The notes beneath the pieces were generated by a model. The model was not told the DNA's origin, made no database searches, and saw only the letters and a program-made list of their open reading frames with translations. 64,000 bases of DNA, from the NCBI GenBank assembly GCA_910579215.1, contig CAJTTN010000001.1, forward strand, positions 124,001-188,000, given 5' to 3'. Made by a program: the position numbers and the translations under genes. Source of the stretch: an uncultured Anaeroplasmataceae bacterium. Its GTDB lineage: Bacteria > Bacillota_I > Bacilli_A > Acholeplasmatales > Anaeroplasmataceae. The number at the start of each line of letters is the position of its first letter. Position 1 is the stretch's first letter. Positions 50,709 to 58,903 of the stretch are shown one piece after another.

Positions 50709-51836
50709 TTATAGTCCTAATATTTGAATTAATCCCTTTTCATAGGCTTCAGAAGTTGGCATAATATCAATCTTCCAACCGCAGGATTGTACGGCAAGAC
50801 GAACATTTTGTCCAGATTTACCTATAGCTAAGGATAGATGATCATCAGGTACTACCACCTGAGAGGTTTTATTCTTAGGATCGATATTTAATACCTTTGT
50901 TACAGAGGCAGGCTGTAAAGAGTTTGCAATTAATTCCTCTGGTTCACTACTCCATTTATATAAATCAACCTTTTCTCCACCTAAAGCATTAACGATTTCT
51001 CTGATACGACTTCCGCCCTCTCCTACACAGGATCCAATCGCATCTACGCGCTCATCATTAGAAAAAATTGCAATTTTTGTACGATCTCCTGGGTCTCTTG
51101 CAATCCCTTTAATTTCAATAATTCCACTTTTGATTTCGGGAATATAGTTTTCTAATAGACGAGTAACTAAATTACGTTCTGTACGGGATACTACAACCTT
51201 TGGTTCCTTTGTTGTTTGTTCTACCTTTTTGACATAAACCTTTACAAAATCACCGATCGCTAAATGATCATTTGGTAAAAGCTCAGATAGGGATAAGATG
51301 GTTGTTACATTAAATCCAAGATTTAATGTAATAAATTTATCTCCAACATTAGACACCTCAGCATTAATCATTTCATTTTCATAGGATTTAAAATAATTAA
51401 AAGCTTTTTCTCTTTCAAGCGTACGTACCCCTTGTTTATACATATTTCCAGCAGCCAAAATTGTCATACGACTGTAGGTTTTTAAATTTTCCTGTTGAGT
51501 TACTAAATCTCCAACCTTGTAGGAGCTTTTGATTTTTTTAGCATCCTCTAAAAGCATTTCTGCATATTGAGGTTCAGTTGGCTCTTCTTTAGAAGGCGCA
51601 TCCTCTGTCAATTCTTCTTTAGAATGAACTGTATATTCTTCAACTACCTTATGAACAGAATATAGCAATATTTCATTCTTATCCTTTTTAAATTCAACCT
51701 TGCAGGATGTATTTCCATGCTCCTTTTTAAAGGCCATAATTAATGCTCTTTCCATGCAAGCTAATACCTCGTCAACCTCAAAGCCTCTGTTAAGTGCATC
51801 CTCCTCAGCTAACTTGTAAAAATCCTTATTAATCAT
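50709..51836 (-). CDS. nusA: Transcription elongation/termination factor NusA
   Basis: The 375-residue protein has the NusA N-terminal polymerase-binding domain (1-130), an S1 domain (NAEVSNVGDKFITLNLG region near 155), and two KH domains (ARDPGDRTKIAIFS...GACVGEGGSRIR-type near 245, AIGKSGQNVRLA near 335). No C-terminal acidic repeats, as in Firmicutes. An Asp/Glu-rich insert (SKEELTEDAPSKEEPTE) lies in the N-domain at about residues 72-90. Confidence 0.96.
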   Translation of the reverse strand: MINKDFYKLAEEDALNRGFEVDEVLACMERALIMAFKKEHGNTSCKVEFKKDKNEILLYSVHKVVEEYTVHSKEELTEDAPSKEEPTEPQYAEMLLEDAKKIKSSYKVGDLVTQQENLKTYSRMTILAAGNMYKQGVRTLEREKAFNYFKSYENEMINAEVSNVGDKFITLNLGFNVTTILSLSELLPNDHLAIGDFVKVYVKKVEQTTKEPKVVVSRTERNLVTRLLENYIPEIKSGIIEIKGIARDPGDRTKIAIFSNDERVDAIGSCVGEGGSRIREIVNALGGEKVDLYKWSSEPEELIANSLQPASVTKVLNIDPKNKTSQVVVPDDHLSLAIGKSGQNVRLAVQSCGWKIDIMPTSEAYEKGLIQILGL

Positions 51837-51847
51837 TTCTTTTCCTC

Positions 51848-52294
51848 CTATAACTTTACTGCTAATCTTATGAATTTTATTTCTTTATAAGGAATTTGTA
51901 TAGTTTTAAATCTTCCCTTAGCATTAATACGAATATGTAGGATATCCTCCTCTACTTTTAATAAATATCCTTCATAAATCATATTTGGAACCTCTATATG
52001 AACATAAGCCTCTATATGCGCTTTAATTTCATCTAAATTTCTTAATTCCTGTTCTGCCCCTGGAGATGATACTTCAAGTAGATATTCTTCCATATCTGCG
52101 TCAATTTTATCCAATTGCTCTGACAAAAATTCATTACAAGCAGCTAGAGTATCTATATCGACACCACCACTCTTATCAATGCAAACTCTTAAAATTAATG
52201 CACCTGCTTCTTTTACAAATTCTATAGAATATAAAGAGAGCTTATGCTGAAGCAAATAAGGATTCAATAGTTCTTTTACTTGTTCAATTTGCAA
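51848..52294 (-). CDS. rimP: Ribosome maturation factor RimP, TTG start
   Basis: The 148-residue protein has the RimP N-domain (LRVCIDKSGGVDIDTLAACNEFLSEQLD) and LLEVSSPGAEQELR. It helps assemble the 30S subunit. The start is TTG 52294, with AGGAGTGG (52308-52301) 6 bases upstream and no better ATG nearby. It is the first gene of the rimP-nusA-ylxR-ylxQ-infB-rbfA operon. Confidence 0.92.
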   Translation of the reverse strand: MQIEQVKELLNPYLLQHKLSLYSIEFVKEAGALILRVCIDKSGGVDIDTLAACNEFLSEQLDKIDADMEEYLLEVSSPGAEQELRNLDEIKAHIEAYVHIEVPNMIYEGYLLKVEEDILHIRINAKGRFKTIQIPYKEIKFIRLAVKL

Positions 52295-52318
52295 GATTAT
52301 CCACTCCTATCAAATAAA

Positions 52319-52342
52319 TAAGAGAGGTTTTTGCCTCTCTTG
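52319..52342 (-). terminator. Hairpin in the leader of the rimP-nusA operon
   Basis: AAGAGAGG/CCTCTCTT stem with an AT-rich five- or six-base loop, followed on the minus strand by ATTTATTTG. It lies between the promoter and rimP, so it may be a leader attenuator as well as ending upstream messages. Confidence 0.6.
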
Positions 52343-52353
52343 TTACTAAATAT

Positions 52354-52382
52354 AGTATAACACTAAAGCCCTTGGCTTTCAA
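52354..52382 (-). promoter_or_regulatory. Promoter of the rimP-nusA-infB operon
   Basis: Minus-strand TTGAAA (52382-52377), 17-bp spacer, TATACT (52359-52354), just after the macrodomain gene. Confidence 0.75.
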
Positions 52383-52400
52383 GTGTTTTTATAAAATCCT

Positions 52401-53090
52401 TTAAAAAAGTGATTCTTGCTTGAATGGATCAAGCTTATTATATTCGCCATTATAATAATAGGAATATATCAAACGATATGTTTTAGGCGTAATTCCATGA
52501 AAGTGATATATTTCTTCAAAACGAGAAATATAATTTTTATTTTCTTCAATCATAGCCAATTGCACATCATCTAATTTGGCATATTTTTGTAAGTGATGTA
52601 AATCAAAGCTCTGCAAAGCGGAAAGCATTTGAAGCTCTAAATTCGATGGTCCCTCAATATCAAAGCAGATATAGCATTCAATAGGAAGAGGCTTTAAATA
52701 TTTTTCCATAATAGGAAGAACACTTACCATCCGCAAGCCATCCTCATCACAGCCTAAAAGAGGGAAGGCAATCTCTGTAAGATTGTATTCTTTATAGTGC
52801 TTAACAAAATATTTTAAGGAATGCTCAATACTTTCTAAATTTGTAGGAAAGGCAAAAGATTCATAGCAAAGCATATTCACTACTTTGATTGAATTCTCTT
52901 CAAAAGCATAGGACTCATAGAGTTTTAATTTTTTCTCCTTAAAACGATATAGATAATCCATATACATTTTAGGAAAGCGCGTAGAAAACTCTAACCCCTC
53001 CTTTGAATCCATATTACCTGATAAATTAATTTGATTGATAATAGCACTGCATTTAGAATTGATGCAATCACAGTTCAAATATTTTACCAT
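52401..53090 (-). CDS. Macrodomain-like protein (ADP-ribose binding)
   Basis: The 229-residue product has macrodomain-like features: VNMLCYESFAFPTNLESIEHSLKYF near 75-100 and IAFPLLGCDEDGLRMVSVLPIMEKYL near 108-135, the LG.G.DG.G-type loop of ADP-ribose-binding folds related to TARG1/DarG. The C-terminal 80 residues are helical and unassigned. ATG 53090 has GGAGGTGAT upstream. It may remove ADP-ribose or be an inactive reader; no toxin partner such as DarT is adjacent. Confidence 0.65.
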   Translation of the reverse strand: MVKYLNCDCINSKCSAIINQINLSGNMDSKEGLEFSTRFPKMYMDYLYRFKEKKLKLYESYAFEENSIKVVNMLCYESFAFPTNLESIEHSLKYFVKHYKEYNLTEIAFPLLGCDEDGLRMVSVLPIMEKYLKPLPIECYICFDIEGPSNLELQMLSALQSFDLHHLQKYAKLDDVQLAMIEENKNYISRFEEIYHFHGITPKTYRLIYSYYYNGEYNKLDPFKQESLF

Positions 53091-53133
53091 AAGCACATCA
53101 CCTCCAATTCCTATGATGTAGAAATAGATGGCT

Positions 53134-53385
53134 CTATCCCTTTAGTCCTTGAGTTTGACGTTCCATGTTTTCTATGACTATATCATGTATTTCGCCTAAA
53201 CTTGCACAATATTCAAGTACCTTCCAAGGTGTATTTGTATGAAAGTGAATTTTAATTAATTCATCATCTCCAACCGCAAGAAGGCAATCTCCTTTTATAT
53301 TTTCTGTTATATAATCTGAAATCGTATCCTCATTCAAATCATGACCAGCTATGAGTAGCTGAGTATCAAATTTAAATTCTAGCAT
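53134..53385 (-). CDS. Stand-alone DAK1-2/YloV C-terminal-like domain protein
   Basis: The 83-residue protein resembles the C-terminal fatty-acid/phosphatase-like domain of DegV-YloV kinases: FDTQLLIAGHDLNEDTISDYI, then GDCLLAVGDDELIKIHFHTNTPWKVLEYC and IENMERQ. The usual full protein is about 550 residues, so this is a free-standing module, a form seen in Erysipelotrichia. Its role is unknown. Transcribed with the macrodomain gene from the promoter at 53413-53441. Confidence 0.75.
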   Translation of the reverse strand: MLEFKFDTQLLIAGHDLNEDTISDYITENIKGDCLLAVGDDELIKIHFHTNTPWKVLEYCASLGEIHDIVIENMERQTQGLKG

Positions 53386-53412
53386 TATTTACTACCTCTC
53401 TTCTATGCTTTG

Positions 53413-53441
53413 ATTATAAAACAAAATTATACATTCTTCAA
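53413..53441 (-). promoter_or_regulatory. Promoter of the DAK-like/macrodomain unit
   Basis: Minus-strand TTGAAG (53441-53436), 17 bp, TATAAT (53418-53413). Confidence 0.7.
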
Positions 53442-53448
53442 GAAAAAA

Positions 53449-53480
53449 ATGTCAGAAGCGCTATTCTGACATTCTTTTTT
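53449..53480. terminator. Terminator of the five-helix membrane protein gene, bidirectional
   Basis: A 9-bp stem ATGTCAGAA/TTCTGACAT with a GCGCTA loop; A run on one side and T run on the other, so it works in both directions. Confidence 0.85.
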
Positions 53481-53497
53481 TTAGGAATTCTTTGTAG

Positions 53498-53980
53498 CTA
53501 GGATTCCTTTATTTCTTTTTTATGTAGATAATGTATCCCTATATGTCCAATTCCTAAAATCACTGCAGCAAGGATAAGAAATACATTTTTTCCATAAATT
53601 CCTAGCATCAGGTAGGCAAAAATAGGGAGAGTTGCTCCAGCTAGTGGTATACCTAAAAAGCTTGTATAAAAATCTTTCATCGTTTTATCACTCTTAAAAT
53701 ATCTAATCCAATATCCTTCATAAAGTAGCATGATAAAACTTGCAATTCCTAAAAAGCTACTCCAAGGAGTAATCGGCTTTATATTAAAGTCTGTGAAAAT
53801 TAAAGAAATACTAATCACTAAAATTTGTCCAACTTTTTCAAAACAAAGTAATATTTTATTTTCATTTTTCTCATACTTTTCATAATCCTTTGGCTTATGC
53901 TTTATCCAGATGAGATTAGGGATGAAAAGCATGAATAAAAAAATGAGACCCATATAGGAGAATCCAAAATGTAGGTTCAT
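53498..53980 (-). CDS. Multi-helix membrane protein, unknown
   Basis: A 160-residue protein with five hydrophobic segments (about 6-26, 48-66, 75-90, 105-125 and 130-150). The charged loop KHKPKDYEKYEKNENK follows helix 1. It resembles conserved membrane proteins of unknown function in Clostridia. ATG 53980 has GAGGTG upstream. Single gene. Confidence 0.65.
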   Translation of the reverse strand: MNLHFGFSYMGLIFLFMLFIPNLIWIKHKPKDYEKYEKNENKILLCFEKVGQILVISISLIFTDFNIKPITPWSSFLGIASFIMLLYEGYWIRYFKSDKTMKDFYTSFLGIPLAGATLPIFAYLMLGIYGKNVFLILAAVILGIGHIGIHYLHKKEIKES

Positions 53981-54035
53981 CAAATCACCTCATCTTAAAT
54001 ACTATATCAAATATATTCTTTTGTCAAAGAATATT

Positions 54036-54749
54036 CTAAATTTTATCTAGGAACTCCTTTAAGCGAGGATGCTCCTTCTTTTCAAAGATATTCTTTGGCG
54101 TGTCATCTACTAAAATTTTTTGTTCGCAAACAAATAAGATTCTTGTTGCAATCTCTTTGGCAAAGCTCATTTCGTGTGTAACGATACCTATCGTCATGCC
54201 AAAGGCAGCTAAGTCCTTGATGACCTGTAATACCTCCTTTACCATTTCAGGATCTAACGCACTTGTTGGTTCATCAAATAGCATTAGCTTTGGATCCATC
54301 ATCAAGCTTCGTGCAATTGCTATTCTTTGCTTCTGTCCCCCAGATAGGGTTTCAGGATAGCAATCTAATTTTTCAATTAAATGTACCTTATTCAATAGCT
54401 CCTTAGCCTTTTGGATTGCTTCTTCCTTTGTACATTTTTTTAGATGGACAGGAGCTAATATTAAATTGTCTAGAACTGTCAAGTGTGGGAAAAGCTCAAA
54501 TTGCTGAAACACCATTCCAATTTGTTGACGGATGGTATTTAAATTTTTATTTGTAATTTCTTCTCCTTCAAAAAAGACCTTACCCTTAGTAGGCTCAATT
54601 AAATGATTAATTACACGGATTAAACTGGATTTTCCTGAGCCTGAAGGTCCAATAATACATACAATTTCTCCTTGCTTAATTTCAAGATTGACATCCTCTA
54701 AAATTAAATTATTTTGGTAGGCTATAGAAATATGCTCAAGCTTTACCAT
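54036..54749 (-). CDS. Polar amino acid ABC transporter, ATP-binding subunit
   Basis: The 237-residue GlnQ/HisP-like ATPase has Walker A GPSGSGKSS near residue 33, signature LSGGQKQRIAIARSL near 135, Walker B LMLFDEPTSALDPEMV near 155 and H-loop THE. It drives the importer formed with the two genes that follow upstream. Its start overlaps the permease end by 14 bases. Confidence 0.93.
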   Translation of the reverse strand: MVKLEHISIAYQNNLILEDVNLEIKQGEIVCIIGPSGSGKSSLIRVINHLIEPTKGKVFFEGEEITNKNLNTIRQQIGMVFQQFELFPHLTVLDNLILAPVHLKKCTKEEAIQKAKELLNKVHLIEKLDCYPETLSGGQKQRIAIARSLMMDPKLMLFDEPTSALDPEMVKEVLQVIKDLAAFGMTIGIVTHEMSFAKEIATRILFVCEQKILVDDTPKNIFEKKEHPRLKEFLDKI

Positions 54750-55518
54750 GCTTCATCAACTTCCTTTCTAGCTGCTTTAAGCCTAAAGCAATAAAGAATA
54801 CTAAAATAAAATATACGACACCCATAACCAAATAAACCGTTTCAAAGTCATAGGTTGCTGTTGCAATCTTACGGAAGGCTAGTGTCAAATCTACTGCTCC
54901 TATGAAGCCTGCAACCGAGGTTTCCTTAAGTAAAGTTATAAATTCATTTCCTAAGCTAGGTAAGGCATTTTTTAAAGCCTGAGGAAATATAATTTTTATC
55001 ATTACAGTTGAATAAGATAAGCCAAGACTTCTTCCTGCTTCCATCTGACCTTTAGGAACTGCTTGAATCCCTCCTCGGAGAATTTCTGAAACATAGGCTC
55101 CTGAATTTAAGCCAAAGGCAAGCATTGCTATAAACACAGGATTTCCTTTATAAAAGGCAAAAATTACAAAATAGATAATCAATAGTTGTACAGTTGTAGG
55201 TGTACCTCTAAATATACTTATATAGATTCTTGCTAATTTTTTTAAAATCATTAGGAAAGTATTTTGACTTTGAATACCTTCAATAATACATAAGCCGCCT
55301 CCAAGAAGTAAACCAAGGAAAAAGGCAACCCCTGTTATGAGTAAGGTGTTTCCTAGTCCCTTCAATATTTCAATGTAATTTTCTCCTTTAATGAAATTCA
55401 ATTGAAATTTTTCTGCTAGAGAATCTCTAAATACAATACAAAGGATGAATAGAATTAGAAAAGCTAGAAAAAGCATTCCTAAGGAGATGATTGTATCTTT
55501 CTTAAGCTGTTTGACCAT
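54736..55518 (-). CDS. Polar amino acid ABC transporter, permease subunit
   Basis: The 260-residue HisM/GlnP-type permease has five or six hydrophobic segments and the EAA loop EAGRSLGLSYSTVMIKIIFPQALKNALPSLGNEF near 155-190. A signal-like N-terminal helix precedes the core. Overlaps of 17 and 14 bases with both neighbours confirm an operon. Confidence 0.93.
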   Translation of the reverse strand: MVKQLKKDTIISLGMLFLAFLILFILCIVFRDSLAEKFQLNFIKGENYIEILKGLGNTLLITGVAFFLGLLLGGGLCIIEGIQSQNTFLMILKKLARIYISIFRGTPTTVQLLIIYFVIFAFYKGNPVFIAMLAFGLNSGAYVSEILRGGIQAVPKGQMEAGRSLGLSYSTVMIKIIFPQALKNALPSLGNEFITLLKETSVAGFIGAVDLTLAFRKIATATYDFETVYLVMGVVYFILVFFIALGLKQLERKLMKHGKA

Positions 55519-56311
55519 AGTACTTATTTATGATAGCTTCAAAGCTTCCATCCTGCTTACATTGAGCAATAAATGCATTTAAGGAAGCAACTAAGCTATC
55601 ATTTCCTTTCGCTACTGCAATTGCATATTCTTCTTCTGTTAAAACAACATCAATTACCTCTACACCAGAAATTTTATTACAATAAAGTTTTGCTGGTGCT
55701 TCATCAATAATAACTGCATCAATCTGTCCATTAGCAAGTGCAGTTACGGCAAGAGCTCCTGTATCATAGGTGATACAAGTCGTGTCCTTAATTCCCTCAA
55801 ATTCCCAATCCTTATCTCCTTCAATATAATATTGTCCTGTTGTACCTCTTTGACAGCCTATCTTGGCCTTTGAGGAGGACAAGGCATTTAGAATTTCTTC
55901 TTGTGTGCTAAGGGAAGTAAGGCTACTAGTAGAAGAAACTATAACGACTTGGCTTGCAGTATAATAGCTATCAGAAAACGATAAGGTTTTTTCTCTTTTC
56001 GCATTTTTTGTAATTCCTGCAATCGCTAAATCGGACTTATTAGCAGATACAGATAGTAAAGCTGCATCAAAGTCTATATCCTGAATGGTAATATCTACCT
56101 TTAAGTATGCAGCATAGGACTTTATAAAATCCATATCAATTCCTAAAAATTCAGTTCCCTCCTTATACTCAAATGGTGCGAATTCTGCATTTGTTGTAAC
56201 AATAATTTTACCCTTCTTCTGAATATCCTCTACCGTTTGAAATTTGGAAGAACAGCTAGTAAGGAAGCAAAGGCTTCCTAAAAATAAAAGTAATGCTTTC
56301 ATAAGTTTCAT
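55502..56311 (-). CDS. Polar amino acid ABC transporter, substrate-binding lipoprotein
   Basis: The 269-residue protein has a lipoprotein signal (FLTSC, Cys at residue 20) and an SBP_bac_3 fold: IIVTTNAEFAPFEYKEGTEFLGIDMDFIKSYAAYL, then the SDLAIAGITKNAKREKTLSFSDSYY section and RGTTGQYYIEG. It catches the substrate outside the membrane. The family imports arginine, lysine, glutamine, histidine, cystine or similar; the T-box upstream implies a single amino acid sensed by its tRNA. Confidence 0.93.
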   Translation of the reverse strand: MKLMKALLLFLGSLCFLTSCSSKFQTVEDIQKKGKIIVTTNAEFAPFEYKEGTEFLGIDMDFIKSYAAYLKVDITIQDIDFDAALLSVSANKSDLAIAGITKNAKREKTLSFSDSYYTASQVVIVSSTSSLTSLSTQEEILNALSSSKAKIGCQRGTTGQYYIEGDKDWEFEGIKDTTCITYDTGALAVTALANGQIDAVIIDEAPAKLYCNKISGVEVIDVVLTEEEYAIAVAKGNDSLVASLNAFIAQCKQDGSFEAIINKYYGQTA

Positions 56312-56359
56312 GTTTTTATACCCCTTTCAAAATTTTTTAATAGAAACTTTTCTAGGGAT

Positions 56360-56629
56360 AAAAAAATCCCTAGACTTTGCATATAAAGTCTAAGGACGTA
56401 TGGTTTATCATATACGTGGTGCCACCTTAGTTCATCATTACCTCACAGTAATGAAACTCTATAGGTTCTATCAAACCTAGACGCTATCACGGGCGAACCC
56501 GGCACACCCTACTTATCCTTCAGGCTGCAGCTCCAAGAGGCGTTCCTTAAAGTTCTAAATATCATCCTTTCACCATTTGATGACTCGCTAAATTCTTTCC
56601 TCTAAGTACTATTTCTTTTCAACGCTATG
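56360..56629 (-). promoter_or_regulatory. T-box leader RNA of the amino acid transporter
   Basis: The minus-strand leader has a long stem I region beginning near 56615 (AGTA loop-E-like element, AGCGAG, GGTGAAAG), a GGGTTCGCCC hairpin near 56488, the T-box motif AAGGTGGCACCACG near 56413-56427 and a terminator TCCTTAGACTTT/AAAGTCTAGGGA (56396-56367) with a T run. Uncharged tRNA would promote readthrough. The specifier codon could not be resolved by eye. Confidence 0.9.
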
Positions 56630-56635
56630 TCTCAT

Positions 56636-56663
56636 ATTATAATAGAAACTTTTGATTTGTAAA
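56636..56663 (-). promoter_or_regulatory. Promoter of the T-box transporter operon
   Basis: Minus-strand TTTACA (56663-56658), 16-bp spacer, TATAAT (56641-56636). Confidence 0.75.
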
Positions 56664-56714
56664 GAATTTTTTAAAAAATACAAACTATGTAAAACGTTTT
56701 TAATGAAAAGATTT

Positions 56715-56990
56715 TTAAATGTAGAGGATAAATTGATCCGATTTTTGTTTTTTTAAATAGATTTGTAATAAGAAGCTCTGCTTAAAATCTAAAGCATTGT
56801 AGGGGCATATAGTAATACACTTTAAGCAGCGAATACATTTATGATTAGGGATTCCTTCTTTTATCGCTTTAAAATCACAGGCTTTGGTACAAGCTCCACA
56901 AGAGCAGCACTTTGCAGTTTTGATAAGCTTAAGAGAAAGCTTGCTTCTAAGCCTAGGAAGGACAGGCACAGGTATTTCTACTAAGTGCAT
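56715..56990 (-). pseudogene. Ferredoxin-like C-terminal piece of a broken PP-loop gene
   Basis: The 91-codon frame has two 4Fe-4S motifs (CCSCGACTKAC and CIRCLKCITICP). Its first 13 codons overlap the end of the PP-loop gene in another frame. Full-length family members have this ferredoxin module at their C-terminus, so it is best read as the tail of that gene after a deletion and frameshift. It could still be made as a small ferredoxin, but no good ribosome site precedes ATG 56990. Confidence 0.55.
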
Positions 56991-57615
56991 AAAGCTCCCT
57001 ATAAATTTTTCGTAAAGCTAAGTTAGAAACCCTTCGGCTAATAAATTCTACAGAATCTAGTTTTTGCTTTGCATTTTCAATGCTTTCTTTAGCACAAGAA
57101 GACATATAAGGTATTTCCCACGTTAGTGCTAAAACGCGAAGTTTTACAACTTTAGATAAATAATAAAGTAAATAGGTTGAATCTTTCCCACCTGTATAAA
57201 ATACTGCAATATCAAAGCGTGATTTTTTAGATTTAGGAAAGGTATGCAGAATTGGAAGAATACTTTTTAATTTTTTTGTTATATCAGAGGATTGACAAAT
57301 AAGACATTTGCCATCCTGATCAAATTCTAATCCTAGAATCATAAAGTCATTTGCCACACAGGTTGGACAAAACCTAGCTTCCTCTAATGATTGTGGTGTT
57401 TTATTCTTTTCTTCACTTTTTACAATTTGAATTCCAATAAGCTTATGTATCGTCTTTTTTTCGTTTAAAGTGAGATTACAGGGCATATTTTGTAGAATAT
57501 TTCTTTGTTTTTTTGTAAGTTTGACTGTATTTTTGAAAAGATTAGGCTGATTTCTTAAACCATAATATCTTAAACAATGATTTTCAAGCTTCCATCTATT
57601 TTGTATTTCGTACAT
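56953..57615 (-). pseudogene. PP-loop ATP pyrophosphatase, probably truncated by deletion
   Basis: The 220-residue product has a zinc ribbon-like part (FCPTC and CLICQ, residues 82-105) and a PP-loop FYTGGKDSTYLLYYLSK near 139 that binds ATP. It stops at NTCACPS, about where the family normally continues with the rest of the nucleotide domain and a ferredoxin tail. The ferredoxin part appears immediately, in another frame. This implies a deletion plus frameshift, so activity is doubtful. Confidence 0.6.
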
Positions 57616-57730
57616 AGCTTTTCCTTTCTACCTTTCTTATCTATTTAGTTATTAAAAGTAATCTTATATTTTAATTATATCATTTTTTATAGTTTATTTA
57701 AAGTTGCATTTTTTAGATTAAATAAAAAAA

Positions 57731-57755
57731 TGTGAACAAACTTAGCTTGTTCACA
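57731..57755. terminator. Terminator after the DUF3795-MBL gene, bidirectional
   Basis: TGTGAACAA/TTGTTCACA stem with a 7-base loop and A/T runs on both sides. Confidence 0.85.
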
Positions 57756-57784
57756 AAAAAATAAGGAAGGTCTTCTTTTAACTT

Positions 57785-58870
57785 TTATAGCCATACTGCC
57801 CAATCGCCATAGTTAAATATTCCAGCACCATGATGTAATTTCCCTTGCGCTTTCAATTCTTGAAAGGCATTTCTTATTCTAATTGCAATTTCAGGTTGAA
57901 TATCAAGCGAATGGTGAGCTGGAAATAATCGTTTAGCAGGTAATGCTGCAATCATTTCAAGGGAATGGAGATAGGCTTTAGGATCGGTTGATGGGTAATA
58001 GGCAAATAGGGTATCCTTATAAATTAGATCGCCTGTAAATATGTAGCCTCGTTCTTCCTCCCAAAAACAAAGGTGTCCAGGAGAATGACCTGGTGTATGT
58101 AGTACCTTAATTTTTCTATCGCCCAAATCAAGCATCTCATTACCATGTAATAGCTTTGTTGGTCTACCTTGAAAGAGTTCATATTTGCTTACATCGTAGC
58201 CTTCAGGCAAATTACAACGGTCTATAACCATATTTTGTATGGTTTGTTTGGATAGTGGAAATTTGCCGTTTAACCAATCTATCTCGGCTTTATGTGCATA
58301 GAAATCGGAAAAATATTTGTGACCACCTATATGATCCCAATGAATATGGGTTGCAACAGCGGTTACTGGCTTATTCGTCAGTTTACGAACTTCATCATAA
58401 ATGTTACAAATGCCAAGACCTGTATCAATCAAAAGGCAGCGTTCTTTTCCAATTAAAAGGTAGCAATGCGTTTCTTCCCAATGACGGTATTCGCTAATGA
58501 TATAGGTCGTATCATCTATTTTATCTATGGTAAACCATTCTAATTTTAGATTTTTCAAAGCAGTAGTATTGTTAGAAATCACCTTGTTGACTTTTTGACA
58601 CTTCTGCATTTCATAGCAACATCCACAAGTTTCAAAAGGCTTATGCATGACACATTGTCTAATTGAACATAGACTATCACAAAATGGTGTTTTTATACCA
58701 TCAACCCGACAACCCTCACAATTTATCATTTGGGGAGTTATTTCTACTCCATTTAAATCTGACCAAAGCTTGGCAACCTTTACACGTAAAGCATCGTCAT
58801 TATTGATGGTTGCCTTAAAAGCGTCACATTCTTCACAATCAAGACCACAGTATGCAATCCTTTTTTTCAT
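57785..58870 (-). CDS. DUF3795 domain fused to a metallo-beta-lactamase domain
   Basis: Residues 1-95 form a cysteine-rich DUF3795-type domain (AYCGLDCEECDAF, then CEGCRVDGIKTPFCDSLCSIRQCVMHKPFETCGCCYEMQKC, two stretches). Residues about 112-355 are a metallo-beta-lactamase-fold hydrolase with THIHWDHIGGH near 180, HTPGHSPGH near 260, TGDL near 282 and a late His (PAHHS). The start is the ATG at 58870, with GGAGG 9 bases upstream; the earlier ATG directly abuts that site. Probable thiol-ester or lactone hydrolase; substrate unknown. I know DUF3795 mostly as a stand-alone protein, so the fusion is notable. Confidence 0.8.
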   Translation of the reverse strand: MKKRIAYCGLDCEECDAFKATINNDDALRVKVAKLWSDLNGVEITPQMINCEGCRVDGIKTPFCDSLCSIRQCVMHKPFETCGCCYEMQKCQKVNKVISNNTTALKNLKLEWFTIDKIDDTTYIISEYRHWEETHCYLLIGKERCLLIDTGLGICNIYDEVRKLTNKPVTAVATHIHWDHIGGHKYFSDFYAHKAEIDWLNGKFPLSKQTIQNMVIDRCNLPEGYDVSKYELFQGRPTKLLHGNEMLDLGDRKIKVLHTPGHSPGHLCFWEEERGYIFTGDLIYKDTLFAYYPSTDPKAYLHSLEMIAALPAKRLFPAHHSLDIQPEIAIRIRNAFQELKAQGKLHHGAGIFNYGDWAVWL

Positions 58871-58903
58871 TTGATACATCCTCCACTACAAATTTTTTCT
58901 CAA

